This document shows, piece by piece, positions 35,245 to 44,167 of a DNA stretch of 58,791 bases. The notes below the pieces were generated by a model that saw only the letters and a program-made list of their open reading frames with translations, did no database searches and had not been told where the DNA came from. Location: NCBI RefSeq assembly GCF_014653275.1, contig NZ_BNAL01000020.1, forward strand, positions 1 through 58,791. The letters run 5' to 3'. Numbering within the stretch: position 1 is the stretch's first letter; each line of letters opens with the position of its first letter. The translations under genes were made by a program, and so were the position numbers. This stretch comes from Deinococcus piscis. Lineage in GTDB: Bacteria; Deinococcota; Deinococci; Deinococcales; Deinococcaceae.

Positions 35245-35295
35245 AGGGGGAGTGGCGACTCCTTTCTCTCTGGCCCCTCTGCTACCCTGGCCCCT

Positions 35296-35595
35296 ATGGC
35301 GAATCCTGATTTTGTAGGGCTGGTGACCTCGGTGCAGGCCACGGCGGAAGCGGCGCTGGGTCAGCTGAATGCGGCGACCAGCAGCGCGGCCCGTGACGGC
35401 CTGCTGGACGAATCGCGCTCAGCGCAGGTGGCGGAGCGCTCCCTGCGGCTCCTGCTGATGCTGGCCGAGAAAACACGCGGCAACCTCGACTTTGAAGAAG
35501 CCGAGATTCTCAGTGATGCGGTGGCGTCGGTGCGTGAGTTGCAGGCGGCCCGCGCTGCTCAGGCAGAGGCGGCCCAGGCAGCGGAACCCAACTGA
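35296..35595 (+). CDS. DUF1844 domain protein
   Basis: Small helical protein of 99 residues matching the DUF1844 pattern: an N-terminal DFVGLVTS.. helix and the conserved LLMLAEKTRGNLDFEEAEIL centre. Its function is not established. TACCCT (35283-35288) lies 7 nt before ATG 35296. Its stop codon overlaps the dtd start by one base, so the two are translationally coupled. Confidence 0.75.
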   Translation: MANPDFVGLVTSVQATAEAALGQLNAATSSAARDGLLDESRSAQVAERSLRLLLMLAEKTRGNLDFEEAEILSDAVASVRELQAARAAQAEAAQAAEPN

Positions 35596-36044
35596 TGCGC
35601 GCCGTGCTTCAGCGAGCGGCGCATGGCCGCTGCACCGTGGATGGCCGCGTGACTGGGCAGATTGAGCGCGGGCTGGTCATCTTGCTGGGGGTCGGCCCAC
35701 AGGACACGCCCGCCGAGGCCGAACGGCTGGCGCAGAAAATCGCCCGGCTGCGTATCTTCAGCGACGCGGCAGGCAAGATGAACCTGAGTGTGCAGGACGC
35801 AGGCGGCGCAGTGCTGAGCATCAGCCAGTTCACCCTGTACGCCGACACCCGGCGTGGCAATCGGCCTGGCTTTTCGGGTGCGGCGGCTCCCGCACTGGCC
35901 CAGGAGCTGTACGGGGCATTCAATACCGCGCTGCGGGCCGAGGGGCTGCGGGTAGAGGAGGGCATCTTCGGCGCAGACATGAGCATCGAACTGCTGAATG
36001 ATGGCCCCGTCACTCTGATTCTGGACACCGACGACTGGCAATAA
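35595..36044 (+). CDS. dtd: D-aminoacyl-tRNA deacylase
   Basis: Removes D-amino acids and glycine wrongly attached to tRNA. It has 149 residues. The hallmark SQFTLYADTRRGNRPGF (about 76-92) and the Gly-cisPro motif NDGPVTLILD near 135 are both intact. It is the second gene of a two-gene operon with the DUF1844 protein and ends before a strong bidirectional terminator. Confidence 0.95.
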   Translation: MRAVLQRAAHGRCTVDGRVTGQIERGLVILLGVGPQDTPAEAERLAQKIARLRIFSDAAGKMNLSVQDAGGAVLSISQFTLYADTRRGNRPGFSGAAAPALAQELYGAFNTALRAEGLRVEEGIFGADMSIELLNDGPVTLILDTDDWQ

Positions 36045-36051
36045 AGCTTGA

Positions 36052-36086
36052 GCGGGCTGGCGGTGTGTTCTGTGCCGCCAGCCCGC
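36052..36086. terminator. Terminator between dtd and TPR gene
   Basis: A perfect 12-bp GC-rich stem, 36052-36063 with 36075-36086, 11-nt loop, between convergent genes. Confidence 0.75.
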
Positions 36087-36101
36087 CCTGATCTGTTGCC
36101 C

Positions 36102-36809
36102 TTATTTCAGCTTCGCCAGCAACTGCTGCGCAGCCTGTTTGTCGCGCTTGTCCCAGAAGGTGTTGGCGGGCAGCGATACGGCCTTGTTCAGCTGGGCCAC
36201 GGCCTGCGCTTTGTTGGCGCTCCCCAGCAGCATCAGGGCGCGGGCGTATTCCAGGCGGTGAATGATGCGGTTCGGCTCCAGGCTTACGGCCTTGTTGAAG
36301 TTGGGGCCGACCTGGTCCGCTTTGGCCCCGGTAGCGGCGCGGGCGGCAGTGCCTTTGGCATACAGCTCAGCGTGCCACAGGCCCAGGGCCACGTAGGCAC
36401 CGGCCAGGTTGGGCTTGAGGCTGATGGCTTTTTGGAGGTTGGTTTTCATGCTGCCAGCCAGGCTGAGGCTCTGCATGATCCCGGCACTCTGGGCCAGGCG
36501 GCCCTGGGCACGGGCCAGCTCGAAGTAGGCTTCAGCATTATTTTTGTTCAGACTGATGGCTTTTTGGGCGTAGGTTTGCGCCTGCTGGTACTGGGCCTTG
36601 CTGCCGCCGCTCAGCCCCGCGCCCAGGGTGGTGGCTTCGGCAGCCAAGGCGTAGCCGTCGCTGGTGTTGAGGGCCGCAGCAGCTTTGGCTGCGCCCTGCC
36701 AGTCACCGGCGTTCAGTTTGTTCTGCGCGGCACTCAGGCTCTGCGCGCCAGCGGTGCTGAGGGTCAGGGCTGCGCCCAGGGCGAGAGAAGAAATCAGAAT
36801 GTTGTGCAT
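36102..36809 (-). CDS. Secreted TPR-repeat protein
   Basis: The 235 residues carry a Sec signal peptide (about 1-22, ending TAGAQS). Helical repeats follow, with TPR-like units around 72-100 (AQTYAQKAISLNKNNAEAYF), 120-145 and 175-210. It is probably a periplasmic or envelope scaffold for protein contacts; no enzymatic motif is present. GGAGG lies five bases before ATG 36809. The gene is followed about 290 bases upstream by a second, larger TPR gene on the same strand. Confidence 0.8.
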   Translation of the reverse strand: MHNILISSLALGAALTLSTAGAQSLSAAQNKLNAGDWQGAAKAAAALNTSDGYALAAEATTLGAGLSGGSKAQYQQAQTYAQKAISLNKNNAEAYFELARAQGRLAQSAGIMQSLSLAGSMKTNLQKAISLKPNLAGAYVALGLWHAELYAKGTAARAATGAKADQVGPNFNKAVSLEPNRIIHRLEYARALMLLGSANKAQAVAQLNKAVSLPANTFWDKRDKQAAQQLLAKLK

Positions 36810-37051
36810 ACAGACCTCCGCGGCGGGCCGCTTGACAGACCCCAGCCGCTTTTAGGGCGTGAGAACGGCTGCCTGTGTCTGGCCGCGCCCCCACGCCCGA
36901 TTCCTGGATATGGTTGAATCAAGTCCAAGATTAGCCTGAGTCAAATGCTCTGAACATGGGGCAGAATACAAGTCGGATGACCGGCAGACAGCGCGTAGAG
37001 CTGCTGTTTGACAGAATTGCTGATGGGCGGGGGGATCCTGTGGCAAACAGC

Positions 37052-37082
37052 AGCGGCCACGCCCTTTGGGGCAATGGCCGCT
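37052..37082 (-). terminator. Hairpin downstream of second TPR gene
   Basis: AGCGGCCA (37052-37059) pairs with TGGCCGCT (37075-37082), with an inner GCCC/GGGC stem. It lies 20 bases after the stop of the gene at 37103-38293. The T-run on the minus strand is short. Confidence 0.5.
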
Positions 37083-37102
37083 CGCCTGGCTGTGGAATAG
37101 GG

Positions 37103-38293
37103 TTACTGCCCCAGGCGCTCCAGGCCTTCGCCCGCTTCGGGATAGTTGGCACGCAGTTCCAGGGCGCGGCGGTAGGCTTCGGCGGCGCGTACGGGCTCGG
37201 CAGCCACGCCAGCGCCGCTGCGTTCCAGGCTCAGGCCCAGGAAATAAAAGGCTTCGGGGTTCTGGCCGGTGGTTGCTGCATCTGCAAAGTTGGCGCGGGC
37301 GCGGGCCAGGTCGCCAGCGTCCAGATTCAGCCGTCCCAGGTAGTACGAAAAGTCCGGATAGCTACCCCCGGCCAGCCGTACCGCCCGCTCCAGCTCCTCG
37401 CGGGCAGTCCGGGGTTCACGGGCCAAATAACTGACCACGCCACGCTGTCCAGCGGCATAGGCACTGTTCGGTGCCAGTTGCACGGCCAGCTGTGCCTGCG
37501 GGCGGGCCACAGCAAAGTTGCCACCCTCGGCCAGCAGGCGGGCAAAGTAAGCGCGGTTGATTCCGTCACGCGGCTCGGCCAGGACGGCGCGCTGCAAAGT
37601 GGCCGTGGCGGCCCGCAGGTCACCGCCTGCATACTGCGTCTCTGCCAGGTTGAACAGAATCACGCTCTCCTGCGGATTCAGGCGGCTGGCCTCCTCAAAG
37701 GCACGCACAGCGGCAGGCAGATTGCCCTGAAAGCGCAGGATATAGCCGCGTTCGTTCCAGATTTTGCTGGCTTCGGTCCCCCGGCGGCTGGCGGGGATGC
37801 TCGGCAGCACCTTCTCGGCGGCGTCCAGGGTGCGGAGTGCCGCTGCCAGATTGCCTTCACCGCCAGCGACGGGCCCCAGTTGGATGTCGCCCGCACCAGG
37901 CAGCCGGGCCTGGCGGAAAGCCAGTGAGTGTGCTTGTGACAGAGCGATGTGCGCGCTGATGTTGGCCGGGTCCAGCTCGGTCAGGCGGGTCAGCGTGGTG
38001 ATGGCTTCGGCGCTCTGGCCCAGCCGGGTCTGGGTGCGGGCCAGGCCCAGCAGGGCGTCGGGGTTGGTGGGATTGGCCCGCACCGCCGCGCCGTAGGCCA
38101 CGGCAGCCCGCTGAAAATTGCCCTGGCCGTAGTAGAACTGGCCCACCGTCACGTAGCTGCTGGCCGAAATGGGCGCAGCCTGCACGCTAGGGGTCTGCGG
38201 CGTGCCCGCTGTTTGGGCCTGGGCGGAGGCCAGCAGTGCCAGCGCAAAAAAGCTGACCCCTGGCCGTGTCCACTTGGAAATCAAGGTGCTCAC
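37103..38293 (-). CDS. Secreted TPR-repeat protein, larger
   Basis: The 396 residues have a signal peptide (about 1-30, LLASAQAQ) and at least six TPR units, for example VGQFYYGQGNFQRAAVAYG near residue 50 and AVRLAGGSYPDFSYYLGRL near 310. Start GTG 38293 has GGAGG four bases upstream. The open frame running back to 38536 crosses a terminator and is rejected. Probable role: scaffold in the periplasm; no partner can be named. Confidence 0.82.
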   Translation of the reverse strand: MSTLISKWTRPGVSFFALALLASAQAQTAGTPQTPSVQAAPISASSYVTVGQFYYGQGNFQRAAVAYGAAVRANPTNPDALLGLARTQTRLGQSAEAITTLTRLTELDPANISAHIALSQAHSLAFRQARLPGAGDIQLGPVAGGEGNLAAALRTLDAAEKVLPSIPASRRGTEASKIWNERGYILRFQGNLPAAVRAFEEASRLNPQESVILFNLAETQYAGGDLRAATATLQRAVLAEPRDGINRAYFARLLAEGGNFAVARPQAQLAVQLAPNSAYAAGQRGVVSYLAREPRTAREELERAVRLAGGSYPDFSYYLGRLNLDAGDLARARANFADAATTGQNPEAFYFLGLSLERSGAGVAAEPVRAAEAYRRALELRANYPEAGEGLERLGQ

Positions 38294-38338
38294 AGTGCCT
38301 CCACTATAGGGCGGTGCCTGGAGTGACCCGGCAAAACA

Positions 38339-38368
38339 TAAAAAAACGCCCCGGCATGTTCCGGAGCG
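38339..38368 (-). terminator. Terminator of small hydrophilic protein gene
   Basis: On the minus strand CGCTCCGG / CCGGGGCG (38361-38368 with 38347-38354, one mismatch) runs into a T-run (38339-38346). It lies about 20 bases after the stop of 38388-38597. Confidence 0.65.
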
Positions 38369-38387
38369 CCCTTCTGAAGTGGGCTGG

Positions 38388-38597
38388 TCAGCGGCGGGGC
38401 AACTGCTGAGGATGCTGGCCCTGGTCGGTATCTTTGACGCTCTGCGGCGTCTGGTCAACCTGCCGACCCTTTTCCAGCATGCCTTCCTTCTGCACGTCCT
38501 TGATGTTGTGCAGGGTGCTGGTGTCTTTGTCGCCACCTTCGGGGCTGGGCTGGCTCTGCGTTGGCTGGTCCTGGGCAGAATGTTTCTGATCGGTCAT
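38388..38597 (-). CDS. Small hydrophilic protein, hydrophilin-like
   Basis: The 69 residues are rich in Gln, Asp, Lys and Glu with about 7 percent Gly, no aromatic residue and no hydrophobic core, so the chain is probably disordered. I know no family. GAGGAGG lies 8 bases before ATG 38597 and a terminator follows, which support a real gene. The composition is that of hydrophilins, which protect proteins during drying. This is inference from composition only. Confidence 0.6.
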   Translation of the reverse strand: MTDQKHSAQDQPTQSQPSPEGGDKDTSTLHNIKDVQKEGMLEKGRQVDQTPQSVKDTDQGQHPQQLPRR

Positions 38598-38695
38598 AAC
38601 TCGCACCTCCTCAGATGAGATGGCTCCAGCTTACGGTGAGGGCTGAGGCCACAAGCAACAATGGCCTTATCAGAAGGTTGAGACCTGAACGGGCT

Positions 38696-39202
38696 TCAGT
38701 CCCCATCACTGCCGCCAGTGCCAGTCTCGCTGCCACCCTCTTGGCCGAAAGTGCGCTGCAAACCGCTGACCAGGGCCTGGGTTTCTTCCGGGGTCAGCCG
38801 GGCTTCCGGGTGCAGGGGCAGGTAAGTCTTTTCAGGCATTTCGCCCTCCCGTACAGCTTCAGCGGCCTCACCGGCTTCTGGGCCGAAGCCGGGCACATTC
38901 ACGTTGAACTTGGAGCGGCCTTCGTCCACATGCTTCTGAACCAGCCAGGAGACTGGGGCCACGTTGGAGTACCAGGGCCACCGGGTCTGGTTGCTGTGGC
39001 AGTCGGCGCAGGCGCGGGCAAACAGCTGCTCGGTCTGTGGGCTGTCCCAGGTGGTCTGGGTCTGCACGGGCGGATTGGTGTGGGCGCGGCCATAGGGAAT
39101 GAGCTGAAGGAGTAAGAAAGCAGCCGCAGCTGTACCCAACCATTTGGCCCAGAGGTCGGAGCGGGGACGGGCAGCTTGCAAATGACGTTCGGGTGGGGTC
39201 AT
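38696..39202 (-). CDS. Membrane-anchored haem-binding domain protein
   Basis: The 168 residues have one N-terminal hydrophobic segment (about 20-37) that anchors the protein, then an outward-facing domain with a c-type haem motif CADCH near residue 65 followed by SNQTRWPWYSNVAPVSW. This matches the small haem_bd family found in many Bacteroidetes and Deinococci. The Met of GEMPEKTY near 125 could be the second iron ligand. AAAGGAG precedes the ATG by nine bases. It lies beside a P1B metal ATPase gene but has its own ribosome site. Confidence 0.82.
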   Translation of the reverse strand: MTPPERHLQAARPRSDLWAKWLGTAAAAFLLLQLIPYGRAHTNPPVQTQTTWDSPQTEQLFARACADCHSNQTRWPWYSNVAPVSWLVQKHVDEGRSKFNVNVPGFGPEAGEAAEAVREGEMPEKTYLPLHPEARLTPEETQALVSGLQRTFGQEGGSETGTGGSDGD

Positions 39203-39288
39203 GGTCAGTCGCTCCTTTGCGGCAAGGTTAAGCCGGGAACATTAGGGTGGAAGAAGGAAAGAATGATACGGACGGGGCGGGGCGCACC

Positions 39289-41235
39289 CTACAGCTGCCG
39301 GCGCAGCAACCGCAGGCCCATAAACACCACGAACACCGTGCCGCCCTCGTGGGCCACCACGCCCAGCGGCAGCGGCACCTGCCCGGCAATCGCCAGCGGG
39401 GACACCAGCAGAATGATGCCGAAGGCGAACAGCAGATTGAACCGCACGGTGTGCCGCGCTTCACGGGCCAGCCGCACGGCACCGGCCAGACGGCCCAGGT
39501 CACTTTGCATCAGCACCACGTCCGCCGATTCAATCGCCACGTCCGTGCCTGAGCCGACGGCCACGCCCAGGTCAGCGCGGGCCAGGGCAGGCGCGTCGTT
39601 CACGCCGTCACCCACCATCGCCACCGGGCCGGGCAGCTCCCCGATAATGCGCAGTTTGTCCTCGGGCAGCAGCTCGGCGCGGTATTCACTCAGGCCCACT
39701 TCCTGCGCCACACTGGCGGCCACTTCTTCTTTGTCGCCGGTCAGCATTACTGGGTGGGCTATACCGGCGGCCTTCAGCTCGGCAATAGCCCCAGCGATGC
39801 CGGGGCGCAGGGCATCGGCTACACCCATCACGCCCAGCACGCGGGAGCCGAGGCCCACGACCACGGTGGAACTGCCCTGCATGTTTAGCTCGTTCAGGGC
39901 TGCTTCCTGGGCGGCGGTCAGGGCCGCGCCCTCACGCCGCATCAGCCGCAGGTTGCCGGCCCAGGCTTTCTCGCCACTCGCCGTGTGGGCCTCGATGCCG
40001 TGTCCCGGAATGGCCTGGGCCTCCTCGACAGCTTGCGGGGCCACGCCGCGTTCCTGCGCCGCTGTCACGATGGCCTGGGCAATGGGGTGCTCGGAGTGGG
40101 CTTCCAGGCCAGCAGCCAGAGCCAGGGCCGCCGCTTCATCGTCGGCCACCACGCGCGTCAGGGTCATGCGGGCCTGGGTCAGCGTGCCGGTCTTGTCGAA
40201 AGCGACGGTGTTCACGCTGGCCAGGGCGTCCAGCGCGGCGCTGCTCTTGAACAGCACTCCGCCGCGCGCCGCCGCCGCCATTGCACTGAGCATCACCGCA
40301 GGGGTGGAGATGACCACCGCGCAGGGCGAGGCCACCACCATAAAGGTCATGGCACGGTACCAGGCCGCTGCTGTATCCAGCCCGCCCAGGAAGTGTAGCC
40401 CGGCAAACACCAGCGGCACCCCGAGCAGCACCGCTGTGGCATAGGGGCTTTCCCAGCGCTCGGTCAGGGTTTCGGTGCGGCTCTTTTCGGTCTGGGCCTG
40501 TTCCATCAGGCCCACCAGCCGCGCCAGGGTACTTTCTCCGGCGGGGCGCAGCACTTCGGCCTCTACGCTGCCGTTCAGATTCACGGTGCCGGACGCCAGC
40601 TCAGCGCCCACGGCCTTGTCCACCGGGCGGCTCTCGCCGGTGATGGGTGACTCGTCTACAGCGGTGTTGCCCTGCACCACGCGGGCGTCGGCGGCGATGC
40701 GCTCGCCGGGGCGCACCAGCAGCAGGTCGCCCACGCGGATGTCGCCCAGCTCGCACCAGCGCTCGGCACCGTCACGGCGGATGGTCGCACCCTGCGGGTT
40801 CAGGTCCATCAGCGCGGCGATGGCGTTCTTGGTGCGGCCCATCGCCCAGTCCTGCAAGGTGTTGGACAGGCTAAACAGAAACAGCAAAATGGCCCCGTCA
40901 GCCATCTGCCCGATGCTGGCAGCTCCCAGTGCGGCCAGCACCATCAGCAGGTCCACGTCCAGCCGGTGCTCGGTGGTCAGCGTCTGAATGGCTTCGCGGG
41001 CCGCTGGAATGCCGCCAGCCAGGAAGGCGAGTGCGTAGCCCGCCCACATGAGTGCGGATTGATGCAGCACATGCTCGCCCAGCAGTCCCAGTCCCAGCCC
41101 CAGCAGGGTGAGGCCAGTGAGCAGCAGGGCGCGGCGCAGCTCGGGTGAGAGGCGAAAAGCTGCGCTGCCTGGGGCCTGGCGCTGCGGTGGAGGCGTGGTG
41201 GGGACGCCGCTTTGATTGACGGTGGGTGCGGACAT
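39289..41235 (-). CDS. P1B-4-type heavy-metal ATPase
   Basis: Metal-exporting P-type ATPase of 648 residues. The transmembrane metal site is Ser303-Pro304-Cys305, which replaces the CPC of copper and zinc pumps and marks the P1B-4 group (Co, Zn or Fe export, such as CoaT, PfeT and FrvA). The phosphorylated Asp347 lies in DKTGTLT; SEHP and the hinge GDGVNDAPA follow. There is no N-terminal HMA domain, as is usual for P1B-4. AAGGAG lies seven bases before the ATG and a Fur-like box about 30 nt upstream, so metal control is likely. Confidence 0.92.
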   Translation of the reverse strand: MSAPTVNQSGVPTTPPPQRQAPGSAAFRLSPELRRALLLTGLTLLGLGLGLLGEHVLHQSALMWAGYALAFLAGGIPAAREAIQTLTTEHRLDVDLLMVLAALGAASIGQMADGAILLFLFSLSNTLQDWAMGRTKNAIAALMDLNPQGATIRRDGAERWCELGDIRVGDLLLVRPGERIAADARVVQGNTAVDESPITGESRPVDKAVGAELASGTVNLNGSVEAEVLRPAGESTLARLVGLMEQAQTEKSRTETLTERWESPYATAVLLGVPLVFAGLHFLGGLDTAAAWYRAMTFMVVASPCAVVISTPAVMLSAMAAAARGGVLFKSSAALDALASVNTVAFDKTGTLTQARMTLTRVVADDEAAALALAAGLEAHSEHPIAQAIVTAAQERGVAPQAVEEAQAIPGHGIEAHTASGEKAWAGNLRLMRREGAALTAAQEAALNELNMQGSSTVVVGLGSRVLGVMGVADALRPGIAGAIAELKAAGIAHPVMLTGDKEEVAASVAQEVGLSEYRAELLPEDKLRIIGELPGPVAMVGDGVNDAPALARADLGVAVGSGTDVAIESADVVLMQSDLGRLAGAVRLAREARHTVRFNLLFAFGIILLVSPLAIAGQVPLPLGVVAHEGGTVFVVFMGLRLLRRQL

Positions 41236-41262
41236 ATCAAGACTCCTTAGGAGGGCAATTAC

Positions 41263-41280
41263 TTATTGAGAATAATTCCT
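41263..41280. promoter_or_regulatory. Fur-family-like box upstream of metal ATPase
   Basis: TTATT-GAG-AATAA (41263-41275) is a perfect 5-3-5 palindrome. Read as 7-1-7 (41266-41280, TGAGAAT-A-ATTCCTA), 5 of 7 positions are symmetrical as in Fur/PerR/Zur sites. It sits 28-45 nt before the ATPase start in a locally AT-rich promoter. Confidence 0.45.
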
Positions 41281-41367
41281 ACTAAGGAGAGTCTATCCCA
41301 ACGGTTTACCGTTCTCAACGCAGAAAGCGCAGCGGAGAAGTCGGGTTTAGGGAGGTGAAAAACGGAA

Positions 41368-41440
41368 AGCTGAAGGCAGAAAAAAGCAGAAAGCGGAAGG
41401 GGGAGGAATCGCCTCGCTCCCGTCCGCCTTCTGCCTGGAA
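41368..41440 (-). terminator. Terminator after amidohydrolase gene
   Basis: The purine-rich arm (41368-41410) is nearly complementary to the pyrimidine-rich arm ending about 41440. It ends some ten bases after the amidohydrolase stop at 41450. It resembles the GAAGGCAGAA hairpin at 19731-19778. Confidence 0.5.
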
Positions 41441-41449
41441 CCGTCCGCG

Positions 41450-42631
41450 CTAGCGGTGTTGCCAGAGGTATTCTTCCCGCCACGGCAGGCCCCGGCGAAT
41501 CTGCGGCACCGGCAGCCCCAGCACCCGCGCCCCGCCCTTGACCGCTGAGCGCAGCAGCAGCCGGGGGTCCAGCTCCGGGTACAGCTGCCGCGCAAAGGCC
41601 AGCTCGTCCCGGATGTCCAGTGTCTCGCCGCTCGCCACCGAGTCGGTGCCCAGCGCCACTTCTACCCCCGCCGCCAGGAACTCGCTCAGGCGAAGGCGGC
41701 CACAGTCCAAGTTGACATTCGAGCGCGGGCAGCTCACCACGGCGCAGCCCGCTTCGGCGACTCGGCGGATATCATCGTCCGACACGTTCACCATGTGAAC
41801 CAGCGTGGGCCGGTGCCTGAGCACGCCCAGTTCGTCCAGATAGCGCACTGGAGTGAGGTCCGGTTCCGGTGTGCGGCCCATCACCTCGGCAAAGGTGTCT
41901 GGACAAAGGCCCGGAATGCGGTGTTCCCACAGTGGCCCGGCGCCGCTGGCGAACAGCTCGGTTTCGCTGGGGTGTTCGGCTACATGAATCTGGACGGGGA
42001 GGCCCTCGCCTGCCGCGTACTCGGTGACCAGCCGCAGCAGTGGGGCGCTGACCGTGTAGCTGGCGTGCGGCGATACGCCCACCCGCAGGCCGCCGGGCCG
42101 CTCCAGCCGCCGGAAACCTTCTACCTGCTCGCGGAATTGGGCAAAGCGCTCCTGGGCCTGCTCGGGCTTTGGCCCCAGCACCTCGAGATACAGGACCCCG
42201 CGCAGGTCCTCGCGGGGCAGCAGCGCTTCCATCACTGCTGGGTCCCAGACGATGTCGCCCACCGGCTGCCCCAGCCGCACCAGCGTGTCTGCTCCGGCCA
42301 GCGCTCCGGCCAACCCGCGCTGTGCCTTTTGAGCCACCACCACTTCAGGAATCCAGCGAAAGTAGGGCAGGGCCTGAAAGCGGTAAGCGCTCATGTCCAG
42401 GTGGGTGTGCGCATTGGCCGGGAGCGGAGCGATGATGCCGCCTGCGTCCACTTCGCGGGCGTGGGGGTAGTTCTGCCGCAGCTGGTCCGGGTGGCCGGTG
42501 GCCGCCACTGTCCCGCGTGACACGACCACCCCTCCGGGCGACTGCGCCCCGCCCAGTCCAGTAAACAGGGTGTCTGCGGTGTAGAGGACGGGGGAGAAGT
42601 CGGCGGGGCCTATGGGCTGCGGTTCGCTCAT
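41450..42631 (-). CDS. Amidohydrolase, possible aminodeoxyfutalosine deaminase
   Basis: Metal-dependent deaminase/hydrolase of 393 residues with the SsnA/TrzN-type fold. Metal ligands are His75 and His77 (HTHLD), a later His in HVAEHPSE, the LVHMVNVSDDD stretch and Asp in GTDSVASG. Deinococci make menaquinone by the futalosine route, whose deaminase (MqnX) is of this type; that assignment is inference. Other options are S-adenosylhomocysteine, guanine or related deaminase. The ATG overlaps the cutC stop by four bases (ATGA). Confidence 0.75.
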   Translation of the reverse strand: MSEPQPIGPADFSPVLYTADTLFTGLGGAQSPGGVVVSRGTVAATGHPDQLRQNYPHAREVDAGGIIAPLPANAHTHLDMSAYRFQALPYFRWIPEVVVAQKAQRGLAGALAGADTLVRLGQPVGDIVWDPAVMEALLPREDLRGVLYLEVLGPKPEQAQERFAQFREQVEGFRRLERPGGLRVGVSPHASYTVSAPLLRLVTEYAAGEGLPVQIHVAEHPSETELFASGAGPLWEHRIPGLCPDTFAEVMGRTPEPDLTPVRYLDELGVLRHRPTLVHMVNVSDDDIRRVAEAGCAVVSCPRSNVNLDCGRLRLSEFLAAGVEVALGTDSVASGETLDIRDELAFARQLYPELDPRLLLRSAVKGGARVLGLPVPQIRRGLPWREEYLWQHR

Positions 42632-43368
42632 GCCTTCAGTATCTCCCGCAAGAGACGCCGCGCCTGTGACACCTGCGCCGCGTCCGTGCGGCGTTCGCGC
42701 TGGTCAAAGCCCAGGTCCGTCTCCAGCGCTGGGGCTGACGGCCACAGCTGCGAGAACGACCCGTGAACAGCATTTACCCCGGTCTGCCTGAGCAAGTCGG
42801 CCAGTGTGTCTGGACGCACCCCGCCGCCAGCCAGCACCTCGAAGTTGGGGGCAGCCTGCTCCCGCAAGCGCCGCAGCAGCGCCGCGCCCTCACTCGCGGT
42901 AGGCGCACCTCCCGAAGTAAGCACACCGCTGTAGCCCCAGGCGTGCAGTTGGGCTAGGCTCCGTAGCGGGTCAGCGCTCAGGTCAAAAGCGCGGTGACAG
43001 ACGGCCCGCACCCCGACTTCTGCGGCAGTTGCTGCCCACAGGCGCATGGGCACTTCATCCAGTTCACCAGTGTGGTCCAGTGCTCCGACCACCACACCCG
43101 CTGCGCCCGCAGCTGCGGCGTCCCGGATGTCTGCGGCCATCAGCTCGGTTTCAGCGGGCGTAAAGCGGAAGGGGCCCTCGCGGGTGCGAATCAGCACATG
43201 CACCGGCACCTCTAGAGCGCACACGGCGCGGGTCAGCGCCAGCGATGGTGTCAGGCCACCACTGCTCAGGGCACTGCATAGTTCCAGTCGGTCAGCCCCA
43301 GCAGCTCCGGCACGGCGGGCATTTTCCAGGCTGTCCACGCAGACTTCCAGCACGGGCTGTGGGGGCAC
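42628..43368 (-). CDS. cutC: CutC family protein
   Basis: TIM-barrel protein named for copper homeostasis in E. coli, although its molecular role remains doubtful. The 246 residues from GTG 43368 cover the whole family domain: LEVCVDSLENARRA, DRLELCSALSSGGLTPS and AGGGVRPDTLADLL. The start is uncertain. TTG 43377 and a far-upstream ATG 43452, which would overlap ppgK by 68 nt, are alternatives, and no clear ribosome site exists. It is the middle gene of ppgK-cutC-amidohydrolase. Confidence 0.8.
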   Translation of the reverse strand: MPPQPVLEVCVDSLENARRAGAAGADRLELCSALSSGGLTPSLALTRAVCALEVPVHVLIRTREGPFRFTPAETELMAADIRDAAAAGAAGVVVGALDHTGELDEVPMRLWAATAAEVGVRAVCHRAFDLSADPLRSLAQLHAWGYSGVLTSGGAPTASEGAALLRRLREQAAPNFEVLAGGGVRPDTLADLLRQTGVNAVHGSFSQLWPSAPALETDLGFDQRERRTDAAQVSQARRLLREILKA

Positions 43369-43384
43369 TGTAGGCAAGGGGGGC

Positions 43385-44167
43385 TCAGCTTTCGCCCAGG
43401 CTGGGGGCCTGCTGCGCGGCGTACATGGCCGCGCCCACGATACCGGCTTCATTCTTGAGGGCCGCAGGCACCGCCCGGCTGCGTTCCAGCTGAATGTAAG
43501 GCAGCCATTTGTCGGCCTTTTTGCTCACGCCGCCGCCCAACACGAACAGGGTCGGGCTAAACAGCAGTTCCAGATGCTGCAAGTAGCGGTTGACGCGGCC
43601 CCCCCACTCCTCATAGCTGAGGTCACGGTCCTCGCGCACCTTGGCCGAGGCCCAGCTCTCGGCGTGCCGCGCCTTGCCGCTGCGGCTTTCCAGAAACAGG
43701 TGGCCCAGCTCGGTGTTGGGCACCAGGCGGCCATCATGCAGCAGTGCCGAGCCGATGCCGGTGCCCAGTGTGACCACCAGCACCACGCCCTGCACGCCCT
43801 GGGCGGCTCCGAAGCGGGCTTCGGCCAGACCAGCAGCGTCGGCGTCGTTCAGCAGATGCACGTCATGGTCGCTGCCCAGCCCAGCGGTCATGAAAGCGTC
43901 GGCGTCCATGCCCACCCACCGCTTGCTCACGTTGGCGGCACTCAGCGTGTAGCCCTGCTGCACGATCCCTGGAAAGGTGATGCCCACCGTCCCCCGATAA
44001 TCAAAGTGCCGCACCAGTTGCCCGATCACGTCCAGTACGGCGTCCGGCTCAGCTCCTTGCGGGGTGGGTAGCCGCATCCGCTCGGCCAGCAGCTCGCCGG
44101 TGTTCAGGTCAACCGGAGCGGCCTTGATGCCACTGCCGCCGATATCTACGCCAAGTACCACGTTCAT
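43385..44167 (-). CDS. ppgK: Polyphosphate glucokinase, ROK family
   Basis: Phosphorylates glucose using polyphosphate (and often ATP). It has 260 residues. The phosphate loop DIGGSGIK spans residues 8-15, and [14 protein letters not shown] and TFPGIVQQG (about 64-72) are typical of PpgK. The ROK zinc motif CxCGxxGCxE is absent, which separates it from ATP-glucokinases and NagC-like repressors. TACACT (44175-44180) lies 7 nt before ATG 44167. It leads an operon with cutC and the amidohydrolase; no functional link among them is obvious. Confidence 0.88.
   Translation of the reverse strand: MNVVLGVDIGGSGIKAAPVDLNTGELLAERMRLPTPQGAEPDAVLDVIGQLVRHFDYRGTVGITFPGIVQQGYTLSAANVSKRWVGMDADAFMTAGLGSDHDVHLLNDADAAGLAEARFGAAQGVQGVVLVVTLGTGIGSALLHDGRLVPNTELGHLFLESRSGKARHAESWASAKVREDRDLSYEEWGGRVNRYLQHLELLFSPTLFVLGGGVSKKADKWLPYIQLERSRAVPAALKNEAGIVGAAMYAAQQAPSLGES

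Noticed and set aside
43369..43452. ATG 43452 as the cutC start
   Set aside because: It would overlap ppgK by 68 nt and add residues outside the family; a GTG or TTG after the ppgK stop fits the usual length.
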